From positions 8,597,248 to 8,661,247 of the forward strand of contig OX104134.1 in assembly GCA_944470555.2 (NCBI GenBank): a stretch of DNA of 64,000 nt, in the 5' to 3' direction. The stretch comes from Heterobilharzia americana. Its lineage: Eukaryota; Platyhelminthes; Trematoda; Strigeidida; Schistosomatidae. Numbering within the stretch: the stretch's first letter is position 1; each line of letters opens with the position of its first letter. Under the pieces are notes generated by a model that saw only the letters and a list, made by a program, of their open reading frames with translations, did not search any database and was not told where the DNA came from. This document shows positions 1 to 13,500 of this stretch, piece by piece. The position numbers were made by a program, and so were the translations under genes.

Positions 1-350
1 ATACTCAAGTTCGGTTTTAGAATCTTTCCAATGAAATCAGAACTTGGAAGTAATGAATACCCAGATATTTATACGTCATTCAGTATGAACTTTGCCTAAA
101 CATTTATAAATACTGGTCTGTCTTGCACAGTGCATAACAAATATTTTCAAGAACATTTGTTTGTCTTTGCGCACTTCTTTATGTTCCACATTAGTCAATA
201 ATACTTCTTGGTGTCAGTGCTCAGAATGTTTTGTTGTTGAGTTGCATATGTCTTACCAATAAATAATACTAAGTGTCATCAAGACTATGGTCAAGAGAAT
301 ATAGTTATTGATGAATTTGTGATATTCTTACGACTTGTTTTGATCGTTTA

Positions 351-604
351 TCACTCAGATAGTATGTGACCTGCTGTATAACAATCGAAAAGTTTCGTCA
401 TTTTATGCATTCGTCGTTTATCATAATTTTTTCTTGGTGTCATTTTGTCAGTCGTCCAGCACTTTTTTAGCTTACTGATTTCGTAGTTGGTAATAGGTAT
501 ACGAATCGGCAACTGAAAAAAGCATCGGAGTTTGTACATTTGGAAGAAAACTGCCATCATTTGCTTGCTATCAGAAGATAAAAAGACTTCATCTGCCGCA
601 TAGG
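351..604 (-). CDS. Weak candidate exon, LARGE-like copy 1, second domain
   Basis: Open from a good acceptor (TTTTGTCCTCAG at about 605) to a TGA at the left. The first part, AYAADEVFLSSDSKQMM, resembles the LARGE SLALYLSDAEAQQ segment and is the positional equivalent of candidate exon 56025-56109. The remainder is lysine-rich with no recognisable match, and no clear donor was picked. Confidence 0.32.
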
Positions 605-629
605 CTGAGGACAAAACGTTGCTAAGCAT

Positions 630-3560
630 TTTCCTGTTTTGTTAAAAATATGTCAAACTGTACTCACTATATAAGTCTAGAAAGTATTTATTTCTTCAAG
701 TTTATAAACTGTTGATACGTTTTCACCAGTATCTATGAAATAAGTGCAAGCTACTAACTTAACGACTAAAAAATTTCCACTGTTTACTATTCTGAGGGAT
801 GCATTCAAGATAAAGATTCATTCTAGCTTCCACTATCCAATGTTATAGTTTCTGGAACTTGATGGGTACGATCACGACCACAAAATAAGAAGTTTTACTT
901 GATCTCAGTTAACAGTCACTTATTAGGAAAACAGCATGAGTATTTTGTTGCTTGTGTTATCCCTTCCTGGATTCCACTGTTAGTCGCTATCCATCACTAA
1001 TATGTACTATTACCACCTATTATTTTCTTTGTGTTCACTGGTCGATTTTATAGTCTGATTTGTCATGATACTTGTTTCCTGTATTAATTGATTAGGTCTT
1101 GAAGTTTGTTATTCATTTCTGTTCCCATATGTATGTATTCATGTTTAGATGTGAAGGATGTATTTGGTGTTGATTTTACGATTGAAATGTATCAAATGAC
1201 TTATGTTGAACACTGATAGCTTGCTGTACACAATTTTAAACTTAGTGCATTGGCGAAGATTTAGAGCACACAAAAATAAATTGGCTTCATCTTACAATGT
1301 TTGTTGTTCTTCCTTTGCGAAAATCTTCGACATTGTTAGGAATGAGCTATCCTTACTAGAAATAACGGTGACAAAACCTTTCAAGCTAATAAAAATTGAT
1401 CTTCATAGGAAAGCAAAGCGAACTGTAGTAATTTGGTGAAAACTGTTGAATTAACCTAATTATTGGGCGAACACTACGCTGACACACAGGTGTATTAACA
1501 AAACTTGATTCAGCCACTAACAATAGAGGACAAACAAACTGATCAACATTTAATACACTCAAAAACAATTATTTAAGGATTTAGAGAAAGTGTAATGATA
1601 GATCTTGATGAGTTCTTTGATGGTATATTTATGTTAATGAAACTCATCTTATGCTTAAATTCTGCATAAATTATATCAGGTTGGCTATACTCATAACTCA
1701 TCCTGAACTTTAAAACATATAATAACAGGTTATTTATGACTCTGGAGAAGTCAGCAGGACGATAAACATTTGATGTGAAGACTAAATAGACAATGCAGAA
1801 GGAATGGTGCTCCTGGTTTTCGAAAGATTAGTTTACAGATGATCGCTGAAATTAGTCATACTGTAACGCAGTTCCAAGGACTCCAATAGCATAAAAACTT
1901 CTTTTATGTATGAAAATTACGTCCAGAACCTCCAAATATGTAGTATTTAACTGGTACAGTGTTTGGGTGACCATAATGAAACATTAACCCAGTTTTATTT
2001 TGTTTGGTTAATCATATTCTATAAAATGTATCTAAGCCCTTCCTTGGAAATCAGCGTTTTTCATTACTATCTTAATATTGTTGTTTAGCAAATATGTCAT
2101 AACAAGTCTTTTCAGAAAAGCGCTGTTATAGTGACAGGAACTAAAACTAATTTTTTTGTCTAAGAGTATTTCTTACAAGCTGGGTAAAAAATTGTTTGAA
2201 ATCTCAGTCTCCGTGCAAAACCCTTATAAGTCTGTCTAATTCATTGCCTTCTATCGGTTGTACCTGGAGAAAGGTTACTTCATATCACGTAGCATCTTGG
2301 AGTCTGTCAATACAGCCAGTCTTTCACTTTTAACCTCGCTTTCAGCTATATAGCTAGTATTAGTTTACTCGTTCTGCTTGTTGTTTTTCTGAAACTAGTA
2401 TAGAACAGAATATAAGTCCACAAAAATATGTTGTTACACATACCATGATCGTTTAGTGGAGAGCAATCAATTCCATGTTATCTGGTCCTGAGTACTGACC
2501 GAATTATTTCGACCATTTTGTGAAATGGCCACCAAGCCAGGAGATTGTTGCAAAAACTTTCACAGAAGCCTAAACATATATACACATATTTTTCACGCAT
2601 CGTGTGTGAGAGAAGAAATCTTAACTAACAATTCGTCAATCAACTCACATAACTAGTTAATACGTTCATGAGTTTGTGTTACTTTTGGTTCTGGCTACAG
2701 TCAACTTTCTTCTTAATAATCCTACCTCAGCTTGTATAAACACTTCAACATTGATGGCTGCCACGAATGCTAAACCTGTGTCGAAGCAATGTTAGTACAT
2801 ATTCATAGGTTTATTGACTGACTTACTTTCCTTGGCCATTACTCTAAGCCTAAAGTCAGTACTATTCACTCTGCGGTACGGCTACATTGCAGCAATGCCA
2901 TGGAAAAAAATTTGATGGTAAATTTCTAACTTTTCTATGCCTTTCATCTTCAGTAACTATATATCAAACGTAGAGTAGAAGGAATTGTACTGCTGCATAG
3001 TATTTTCAGTCTATGATACAGGATAGTATGTTTTGCTGGTGCCATAAGTAGAGTTCATCGGAAGTATCTGTCTGATTTTTGAACCCCAGACCCTGCAAGA
3101 AAACAACCCATTAGTGTTGGTATAGCTTTTAAAGTGATTAAAGGAAGGATCATTATGAAAGTAGTATAGAAACGAAAATTCCCTAGTAATTTGAACTTTT
3201 CGTCACAGATCACAGATGTATAATGAAGTACGAGCAACACCTAATTATTCAGCAGAATATGTTAATTAACATGTACCGACAGCATAATAATATGAAATAT
3301 GTTCGTATTTTCGATTTCTTTTCGGAAAATATAAGATTTACAGATTAAAGGAGCTTTAAGTGATTTATCATATCCCATACACGTGCATGCCATAAAACTG
3401 TCTAATTAAATTTGCAGGTTAGACTCAAATTAAATCTATTTAGCTCCAGTATTTTTTATCAAAGGTAGACAAAAGAAGTTATGCATTTGCAAATGAATGC
3501 TCACCAGTCAATCGTTTACTAAACATTTCAAATGAAATGTAGTTACAATTTATATATAAA
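630..3560. other. No gene recognised
   Basis: AT-rich sequence, probably intron of LARGE-like copy 1. A splice-bounded 44-base stretch at about 2724-2767 (minus strand) was seen but is too short to support as an exon. Confidence 0.4.
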
Positions 3561-3562
3561 TC

Positions 3563-4019
3563 AAGGAAGTTGTCTTTTTCACCTACCTAGACAGCATCGT
3601 TTCAACTACGGGCGGCACAGACGAGGATATCAAAACCAGGATCGGAAAAGCAAGACAAGCTTTCATTAACCTGAAACCAGTGTGGAGATCTTCAGCACTC
3701 AGCATGTGGAACAAGATCCAGATTTTACACACCAATGTCAAGTCAGTGCTTCTATATGGTTCAGAAACTTGGCGCTCCACGAAAAGCACTTCCAACAAAC
3801 TACAGACATTCATCAACAGCAGCTGCCTACGCTCACTCCATACTGAAGATTAGATGGCCAGAGAGAATAAGAATAAGCAGCAAGGAACTCTGGGAACGAA
3901 CCAACCAAGAACCCATTACCCAACAAGTATGCAGAAGAGGGTTGAAATGGATTGGATTGAGCATACACTGAGAAGACTACTTAGGGACATCAGGCCCTCG
4001 AGTGGAATCCATGAGGAGC
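3563..4019 (+). mobile_element. RTE-clade retrotransposon fragment
   Basis: Matches the C-terminal part of the intact RTE element at 60543-63757 (here on the plus strand), beginning at the segment equivalent to EVTSFTYLGSTVSTTGG and running through VKSVLLYGSETW to the HTLRR region. Both ends are truncated and the frame is broken by substitutions and indels. The sequence is closer to the intact copy than the copies at 26.7 and 44.4 kb. Confidence 0.85.
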
Positions 4020-4315
4020 GTTTCATCATATTATGACACTCTCATATGCCAGAAAGTATGCTTCCTGATTACACAAGGACAGGAGCAGTTCTTCTTCCTA
4101 GAATATCATGATTCATCTTAGAGAAGTTAAAGCAAGAATACAGATCGTTGCATCAAGATAAATGATGTTAAGCGTTAATTTTAGACCCTAAGTTTCTGTA
4201 GTGTGGAGGCACCAGTAACGACCAATGCATTTGCTAAGAAATAAAACAATCTTTTTATTCAACAATGTGATTTTCATTATTAGTTTGACTGGCGTCAATT
4301 TGAAATATAAAGTAC

Positions 4316-4472
4316 TTTTTAAAAAAATCATGGTATTTTAATAAATTCAGCAACTGTTCAGTAACCATGGTAACAAGGTCAAACTGATTGTTTGTTTGCG
4401 ATTCAAATATCTTAGATTGTGTCAGAGACCATAAATACAGTTCGGTTGTGTACAGAAGACATCCAGGCGTAG
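4316..4472 (-). CDS. Weak candidate exon downstream in LARGE-like copy 1
   Basis: An open stretch of about 50 codons starting after a TATACCAG acceptor and encoding TTELYLWSLTQ and NQFDLVTMVTEQLLNLL. These could correspond to the THLYF...DVTLVAQLS...RLQML stretch that opens the second LARGE domain. The possible donor (GTACTT) is poor and the phase does not fit the next candidate, so this could be chance. Confidence 0.28.
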
Positions 4473-6110
4473 CTGGTATATAAAGACAGCATATTAGTCT
4501 GGCGTACGGTTTAATGAAAGCAGTTTCGACTGACAAGTCGATATTTGAAGTATTCTTTAAGGTATATCTTGTAGAGGAGATTAGCTACAGATAGAAACAA
4601 AAGAAAACAAATAAAAAAGTGACTAATATCTGCTTCTAGTTTCGAACTATTAAGCTAAACAAATAAAAGCTGTCTCTATTACAAGCTATACACTTAGAAT
4701 ATTTGATAGAACAGATGTATTCAATGAAATTCGGCACTGTTTCTACTACTTTAACCAATTAAGTAGCCAAGCTGCGTAAGCAACAATTTGAAATGACATT
4801 TGCCAAATGAGCTTTGAGAAGACTAAGATTTTACTGCACGATGCTAGATCAATGAACATTCTCGCTTACTAGTATGTTGTAAGAAATAAAAATTTAGAGC
4901 GCTCACCACATTTTTGTTATTTTGCACTAGCTTGTGATTAAAACTCAGTGAATCAAGTCAGTAAGTTGAATAGAATCTAATTTACTACATTATTTTCAAA
5001 GTTTTAGTGTGGTCAACTTAGTTATACTGTTTATGATTAGTTGAATTTTTTAGTTAAAAGTGTATAGATATTTCTTCCTTTTCGATACATTATTTTGAAT
5101 AGCTTTTATGTATGTAGCCGAAGGGGATACAGTGAAATTTGGTGAAAATTTTGTAATATGTAAAATTGGTCTTTCTTGCATTCTCTTTAGCCAGTTATTT
5201 GATCACCATGAGGAGCGTTTCCAGAAAACCATATACCCAGTAAAGGAATGAATATCCTATTAACCAATAATAGAAAAAACCAAAGTCCAGGTAAAAATAA
5301 GATGCTGTAGCTTTGAAAGAATGTGTGACATAATGATTCGGTTGTTCCAGTCTAAAGCATCTTATCAAATGATATAATTTATTTGAAGAGATCAAATAGT
5401 GAAGAGCTAAAGTTTTGTATCCTATTCATCAGTTCTTTACAGCATTTCTTTATTGCATGAAATATAGGGTTTTCACAGATCGATGATGAGAGCAACATTT
5501 TGTGCTGACCATAAGTCTATAAATCATTGCAATAGTGAATGAGGAATAAAAAGTTGATCGTTATAAAAATTATTTCTTTCTAAATTTATAGTCTTCCAGT
5601 AAACTTTAAACTAACAAACTGTTAAATTATGGAAATATTACGAGGCATTATTCTGATTATTATTACAGTTCTCATAAAACGGCATCATTTGTTATGAAAA
5701 ATCAAATATCTCACTCATCATACTGCGAACTCCTATGATCTTACTCAAAACCATCATAACTGAAAATTGCTAATCTACTATTTCAATTATCTGTATCATG
5801 ATTTCATTAAAACTAAGGATATCAACAGGCGTAGTGTATGCTTGTGATTTTCAAACGAAACTGCTCAACCTTTTCTTTGAAAGTGCTAATTTCTGTCACT
5901 CGATAGTTCACCGGTGTGTACTTTTAGAGTACCATGAAATGAAACCAAATGAATAAATTAGTTTCAACCAAGAGTTGTTTACTTTGGCGATCATAACTAT
6001 TTTAAACTGTTTCATAGTTTATTCTACCTTTATTTTTCAGTGATGTATCTCCGAAAAAATAGGTATTTGTTACATGCGATAAAACTTAAAAACAACTTTT
6101 GATACTGGGC

Positions 6111-6320
6111 GATGATGACTGAAGGTGAAATAAAATTTCGGCCGCAGCAGGATTCGAACCAGCAACGTTCACTTTTCCGACCCGGTGTCCTATGAGTTGA
6201 GCTACGAAACCGATGGTTCAAATCCTGTTGCGGCCTAAACTTTCATCTCACCTTCAGTCAGCAACGAGTATCAACAATAATACAAGCCTGCCAAACCGCA
6301 GCTATCTTAGATAATCAAGT
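6111..6320 (-). repeat. tRNA-like core inside inverted repeats (element A)
   Basis: On the minus strand a tRNA-like segment carries a B box GGTTCGAATCC and an A-box-like TAGCTCAACTCATAGG. It is enclosed by arms of about 40 bases related to GACTGAAGGTGARAT and its complement, with GCGGCC next to the core on each side. A tail (GCTATCTTAGATAATCAA) follows, which recurs at the 14.1-kb copy. This is a dispersed family, not a functional tRNA gene: the anticodon arm and acceptor stem are not convincing. Confidence 0.6.
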
Positions 6321-7333
6321 TGATAAGAAGTCAGTTTGTTTATCTGGTATCAGTTAACTTGGGCTTTAAGAGGCTAGAAATGGTATCATTGTTTTTTTCT
6401 ATCAATCCAAGGAGGCAACACTTTTTAGATTATACTTCTGCTTACATTTTGACAGTGTTCACTTCTTGAATCCTATTTTGACCAGATAGTGTTACTGTCT
6501 ATTCTTTCTAACTGAATATACACCTTTCTTTTACTTTATATGTTGTATAACTCGGTATTTACAGTGTAGAGCGGTAGATTTCATTTGTTTGGCAGTGACA
6601 ATGTTTTCAAACGTTCTTCATAATTCATTTGCACAATCCATTTTCTTTTCACCAACAGATGAATTGTCGTTTGTTTTCTCAGGGTTCTTTAGAATTCACT
6701 GGAATGGCGTATAAGGTTGCTTTAATGACAGGTAGCTGATAAGCGACTATGTCTATTAACTGTGAAGTAGAATCACTACAACATGTACTTCTTGTTTTTA
6801 ATGAGTTCCATACACTATGTGTTTAATAATTTACCCAGTTGTTCTTTTGTTTGGTGAGCACTATGTAGTTCTTTATTGGCTACAGCTGTGTTGTTTCTGA
6901 TGATCAGGAAAAAAATGAAAGCTTCCTACTACTTTTCCTTGTCTTGTTACTTTACCGTCGAAGAAGGCACTTATAATATACTATAACCTACAGATTAGGT
7001 CTAAACTTCTTATGTGATCAGTGTGAAAATGAAAGTTTCCCACTTCCGATCAAAGCATTCAACATGACAAAAACTGTTGTAGAGACGCTTTAGTCGCCAT
7101 CCACAAATCATTTTGCGAATATAGTCCATTCATAATGGGGCTGTTCTTGAATACATGAATCAAGCCTCTAACTGCAATACTAAGCGTACATGTTTGTATC
7201 TTAACTAAAAAAATAGCTTCTTTTAAGATTCAAAATATATGTCCCCAATGAGTGCAGCTGCAAAAAAAATTCTCCTGTTGATTCAATCCAAACATCAAAC
7301 AAAAGATGGAATTACTGAGTTGAACACACATAC

Positions 7334-7598
7334 CACTATAGATCACATCTGAAGTGTTTGTATCCATGTTTGTTATATTTTCCATGTCAATATCCTCTGG
7401 TTTGATCTGATGATTCATATGAACGATTTTTGGTTGTTTCCTATTAGCTATATCCTCATTGTTAGCTAATTTATTTTCTAATCGCCAGCTAACAGGACAT
7501 CTTCGTGTTTCAACACCAGAGCTTAACTGGATGTTCCAGTCACACGAGATTTCATAGAATATTTCATTGCTTCTGGAGGCGATTAGGTTGATGACATC
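7334..7598 (-). CDS. LARGE-like copy 1 exon: end of GT8 domain
   Basis: A 265-bp exon (88 codons plus 1 base), acceptor TTTTCCTAG and donor GTATGTGTG. It starts DVINLIASRSNEIFYE, passes through CDWNIQLSSG and KQPKIVHMNHQIKPED, and ends in a variable, acidic stretch. LARGE has DIFNAVI...CxWNVQLSD...KVIHWNSPKK at this point. The exon at 59193-59460 is a paralogue with the same start phase and the same phase-1 end. Confidence 0.82.
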
Positions 7599-10500
7599 CT
7601 AGGAAAATTTAAAAAGACAAAATATTGGGTTTTCAGGTTGTTTTTACCGAAAACTGAAATCAGCCAGTCACACTAGCTGATATTTGAAATTCCTTTATGT
7701 TAAACAGAACTAACAACTCATCTTTCCGCTGCTACATAATATCTCGTAGTTAAATGGAATCTCATTCCAACTAGATAACTAGAATATATGCATAATGTAG
7801 AAACGATAAGGTAGTAACAAAATAAATATCCGTCAAAATCTTTTAGGATTGTCTGAGCCATTAATTGGAGTCTACGTTGGACTGCATGTTTTTGATGGTC
7901 CCGTCAACATAGATTAGTTTCAGCTTAGTTTTCAGGTCTTGAAAAGATCTAGTTATTCCCTGAGTTTTGTTTTGTCATCATCTCGAAAATCGTAACGAAT
8001 TTTGTTACTATAATAGTACTGTCTAAATGAAAATAGTGGCAAGTTATGTATGCATATGTCCACAGTGGACCATTCACTTGAGCATATGCGTACTTCATGC
8101 TGTGTGCGTGTTATTTCTAATCAGCAGCCGATGATTCTGCAAGCTGATATTTTGTGATAAAATTCGATAGCACCACAAATACGGTTATTATATTGATCTG
8201 AAAATGCTCCAAGGTTTTCTCTTATTTGGATCTCGTGACGTCGGAAAGCGCTTAGAGGTAACACCCAACAGGGATAAAGGCCATCCATGAACCCATAAAA
8301 AAATATTGTGACTCACCAGAGACAAACAGTATTACGAAATCAGATAACAGTTGTTCACTGCGCCAAATTTAAAGTCACGATATCATTAATGGATGTAGTT
8401 TAGTTCAAACGAAGTAAGACAATGCGGTAAAAGCTCACTTAACAAATAGGTCTTGATCAATTCTTGCTAAACAGGACTGGTGGAGAATATGAGCATCATG
8501 TTGAATACTCAGACATTTAGAACTTCATCTCAGATGACTATGGTATTTAAACTTAACACCAACGTGTAACACAGTAGTGAGTCTGCATCCTTTAAATTAG
8601 AGTAGAATGAAGAATACAGATTCCGTCCTGGAAAATATTTTATTTTTTGGATAAATACCATGAATAATTTAATGAGTTAAGTCTGCATCCACAAGAGGGT
8701 GAAATTCTGGACAAAAACTGATGTATTAATATAAGTGAAAAACTTCGGCACTGGTAGAATGTAATTCCATATTAGATTTGTTTATTTGATATAAAGCGCA
8801 CAGTGATACAGTATTATTTAATTGATTACGTTTCGAGCATAAATTATTGCTCATAATCATATCAATGTGATATGATTATGAGCAATAATTTATGCTCGAA
8901 ACGTAATCAAGTAAAAAACTGATGTATATTTACTGCTGCAATGCTGTATTCCAAAGTGATTTTCCAAAATAGCAGATCATGCTATATTCAGTAGCCGGTG
9001 GTCTCGAACCTTTCATCACTGTTAGCTGCATTTATTGCAGATAGTCTAGAGTATTTGGGAGAAAGTCACATGATGTTTAGTCTCTTAGCTTGACTGTAAT
9101 TCATTCTGAACTGAACTGGTTCATCTGTAATATTTAGATGAATAGCTAAGTTGTGAAACTCATTGTTTTCATGTATTATATTTGTTCTTTTAAAGTTTTA
9201 TCTCATGCTACCACCAGTTTGCTTGGATCAGGGTTTCTTGTCAAATGTGCATCATCATTCAACACCGTAACTGCCTTTACACCTTTAAAATTCACGAAAT
9301 TATTTCACTGCTATCCACAAAATATCATGTTACAGTAAGAATTCCGAATTACCTAGCAGAAAATCACTATCATATATGAAAAGCTGTGATTAGAGTCAAC
9401 ATACTTTTTGAAAGAATACAATTGAAGACCAACACCTCTTGAATGAATCACTAAAAACCAGGACTGAAGAGAAAAGCAATTCTTCTAAGTTTATACACCC
9501 TCAGTATTGCTAAATTATACCATTAAGAGACGTGTCAGGAGTTTGAGTGTATATTATGTATAATAAAAATCGTATTTTATGCAAGCATGGTGTAGCAGTC
9601 AGTTAAAGCTTCTTTATTCAAGCGTTCAAAAAAACTTAACGTGTTTCATAAGAAACATTTTCATTATGCCAGTAGTACGTCAATAGTGCCAAAATTATAA
9701 CTCGCTCATATTTACATTTTCGAAGATAACACATCCTTCAAGTATAGGAATTAGTAGTATGTTGATATGATAATTTTAAAATCTTAACAGTTTTTGTTGT
9801 ATATATTTTGGTGGATTATGTAAACCGTAGTTGTCACATTTTCGTTTACTAATGTCCCTCCAACGGAAACCGTTGATTTAATTGTGAACAGTTATTAGAA
9901 ATAAAATTAGACACTGGCATTCCGATTATGAATTTGAAAGAACTATTGCTAAAATGCATAATGAATGTCCAGCTCATCCTTCAACAGTAATCTGTACAGA
10001 AACGTTGACGGAGTGACTGTGGATCTGCATTGGGACCAATATTTGCAGACACATTTTTGGCAAGGTTAGAAAGTGGTCCTTTGATCAAGTTGCTAATATG
10101 GAGTTGAACTGTCGATACATGGCTGATACTTTTTGAGTCTTTGATAGGTGCATATGTAGTAACTCTGTTGTGAACCATTTCAACAGTGTTCATTCATCAA
10201 TTCATTTTACATACAAAAATGAAATCGGTGATTCAATACATTTTCCTGATGTGCTAATGACAAGAAACAAAGATGGCTCTGTACTGAAAAGCATATACAG
10301 AAAACTAATGTCTAAGGCACAGTATACTCACTTTCTCAACTTCTTACCGATCAAGTACAAAGGCAATATAATCAGGTGCCTGGCTTTCAGAGTAAGATCG
10401 ATCTGTTCCAGAGTGTGTGGAAAAGGAACTACTATGTATCCGTGATATTCTAAGTGAAAACGGATATCCTGACAAGTTCATCAAAACTAACATCAACTAC

Positions 10501-13500
10501 ATTGGTCCTAAACGAGAACTGATGACAGTGGAGAGGAAGCCTTTGCTTCTGCATTTAAAATTCAAGGGAGATGTTGCAAGTGACATTCTATCACAACGCT
10601 TAGCTAGAGCAGTCAAAAGAACGTCCTATGCAGGTAGGCTTTGTATATTATTCAGTAGTCGGCGAATGCTCAGTCCAAGACTAAAGGATAGCCTACCTAA
10701 TCTTAACTCTTCATCTTGCATATATAAACTTGACCGTTTCTATGAAACTAGTTGCATGGGGTGTAAGACTAAGCAGGTGTGTCTCCGGATACGAGTGCAT
10801 TTACCAGCTTGGTTCAGAAAGCGCGAAGTGAAAGTGACGAAAAGTCTAGTCCTAGCGCATCTAGTCGATACAGAGCATCACGTAAACGCTAATAAAGCTT
10901 TCACTGTCATTCATCGTGTTCCAAAAAAGACCACGTGCAGCTCATCAACGCCTGCTCAACATAGCGGAGGCTGTCATAATAAGATTGATCAAGCCTCAAC
11001 TCTGCATTCAGAAAGAACATGTCCAAGCGTTACCTCTCCCCTGGTCTTGAGCAAATTAAAGGCCAGTCCTGCCATCTTGTTCGGTATCTTTTGTGTACCA
11101 TCATATCATCCTTCTGTATATATCATCCCAATATCGACTAATTTAAAGAGATAAATCAATTTCCTTATAATTCTTATCTCTTTTCATTTTGGAAACGTAA
11201 CTGTCAATGACATGGCTTGTTTTTTTGCTGTACAGATGCATTTTATAATTGTAGAACCTGAAGAGAATTTGGTGAAAATAATAGTCTTCGTTCAGATTGT
11301 TGCTTTTTACACCGTACTTGTCATCGGTTTGGATACTGCTAACTTATCGAAAATTCTACTTTCTTTATTTTCAATATACAGCCGACTATTACTTGAGGAA
11401 CTAAAAATGTATCAAAAATCAGTCAAAATTTTCATTTACCAACGCTACTCTGCACAAACATAATACCTTTGATTCTTAGGTTTCTATAGCTCAGACGTAC
11501 TAACTGCATGTCAAAATAACTGCATCATTTTATTTCCCCTCTTTAAACTACTATCATGTCAATCCTGGTATACATATACAATTCAAACGGTAGTTATTTC
11601 AGGTCTACTAAATGAGTGTTTATTCACTTGATATAACATATGGTGAAACAAAGTTATTTGCTGATCCAATGAATTATAATCCATCACTGTATGCTAATTC
11701 ATATAGACTAGCTAAAAGTGAAATTATACTCCTCCTAATGTGTTTAAATTCTACTCTTGGATGAGTATTCGTTCAATTTTTTTATATGTTGGTCTACACA
11801 GCACAAAACAGAAAATATTCAGTCGCTTTTTTTATTTCCAATAAATCTATGCAGAAAAGAAGCTAATTAATAACAATTAAGTTCTTCATTTTGTCAAGTC
11901 AGTGAGCGGAAGTGGGAAATATTGGAGGTGTATTAACTCCGTTCAATTAATTAGTCCATCAGTCACAGTTTCATCTAATGAAAAAATAACTCACTTGCTC
12001 AGCATTCGTTAAATAACCCATATTTTTCATAATGAATTTAGTAGCGCTCATCCATAAATTATTCCATGGTATGGAACGTAATTTAGTCAAGTCCAATAAA
12101 GCAACTCCAGTATTGTATCCATACCCCTTATGAAAGTTTAAAGAAAAGAAAGTTAAAAGATCTGAATGACTAAACATGATATGAAGATAGTTTTCCTTGA
12201 AGAATACTACCATTCGTACAAACACTGAAATTAATCAATACTGAATGGCGATTATGTCATAGGTTGGGAGCTTTCAACAGTGCTAACCCTTGTTTACATA
12301 CAAAGTCTTTAGGGCAGGTTTTCCGGAGACTAGATAATCACCCAAAGAATGGGAAAGGACCACTTGGAGTTCTCAAGATAATATCGAAAATGCATTGTGC
12401 CCCCAGGGTTTTCAGAAATTTTCTAGCGCAAGTCCAAATGTCGTGAAAAGTATCCAGAGAATAATTACTGCTTAGAACAACTGACTAGAAAAACCTCGTT
12501 ACACTACCATAGAATGAAGAAACTAAAAACACTAAAACCTTAAAAACTACTATTAGGCGTTACCTTGAGTTCTTTTGAGATTACAGTCTGACTCTACTTG
12601 CTCAATTCTACCTACTTAATGCCTATATCAAGAAGAGATACAGTGTTTATGTAACTTTTAAGTATGACTTTGAATCCATTAATGAACTCTGGGAACTGGC
12701 CTCAGAAACTTGGTATACTAGTTTGAATAGTAAAGTAATTTTTTGAAGCGAAGGCTATGGCAAATAAAAAATTTCCTCTTCAGCAAGCCTATTCTTTTAG
12801 CTGTACGTCGTGAGCATGCATTTAAAGGGTAGAATATTTCAGAATGACTTCTGGTTAGTGGTCAAAATACACAAATTAATAAAAGGAGAGTAATAAAATA
12901 CCAGTGAGGATTTAGAATAGAAAGATATTTATCTGATTAAAAGTGATATCATTAATGGATTTTTAGAATGATAGGCGTGGCAAATTAGGAACCACCATCT
13001 TGAAAGTTGAAGGAAATAATCATTCTACAAGTTGACCATGCAAGTACAGTTTTGGTATATCAATAACCATTCAGAATTATTTATCAATTACTAACCTACT
13101 TATGTTAACTCAAGCAGAAATTTACATGCAAAGTAATCTGTGTAGTGTCAGAAAAGTAGATTACTTTAACTTGGATTCAACTTTACTACTGACATTGTTC
13201 GTTTAACATAGCTTATTTCTGAGTCTTACGCAGATTGATATGCATAGTAGTCACAGATGCCAACAATAATACAGACACTCATATTTAACGGAGAATACTC
13301 TGAATGCTTCAACTCTGAGTGAATTTGTTTAAAACCTATTGCATGAAAATGCGCAAATTTCGTTTGTCAGAAACTGATAGTGATATTTAATTTACTAGTC
13401 TTCGTTATTTTGCTGATTTGCATTCATCTGTGTTATTTTCTACTAGTAGCTTGGATCGCATTCCCTTTTTGTGTTGTTTTTTAGACAATCTTATAAATGT

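Noticed and set aside
2724..2767. 44-base splice-bounded stretch on the minus strand
   Set aside because: Good-looking AG and GT but too short, and it does not join in phase to the neighbouring candidate exons.
4009..5221. Exact 16-base repeat CCATGAGGAGCGTTTC at 4009 and 5206
   Set aside because: A match of this length is about what chance gives in 64 kb; no extension on either side.
6143..6215. Functional tRNA gene
   Set aside because: A and B boxes are present, but the acceptor stem and anticodon arm are not convincing, and the sequence is embedded in a repeated palindromic element.
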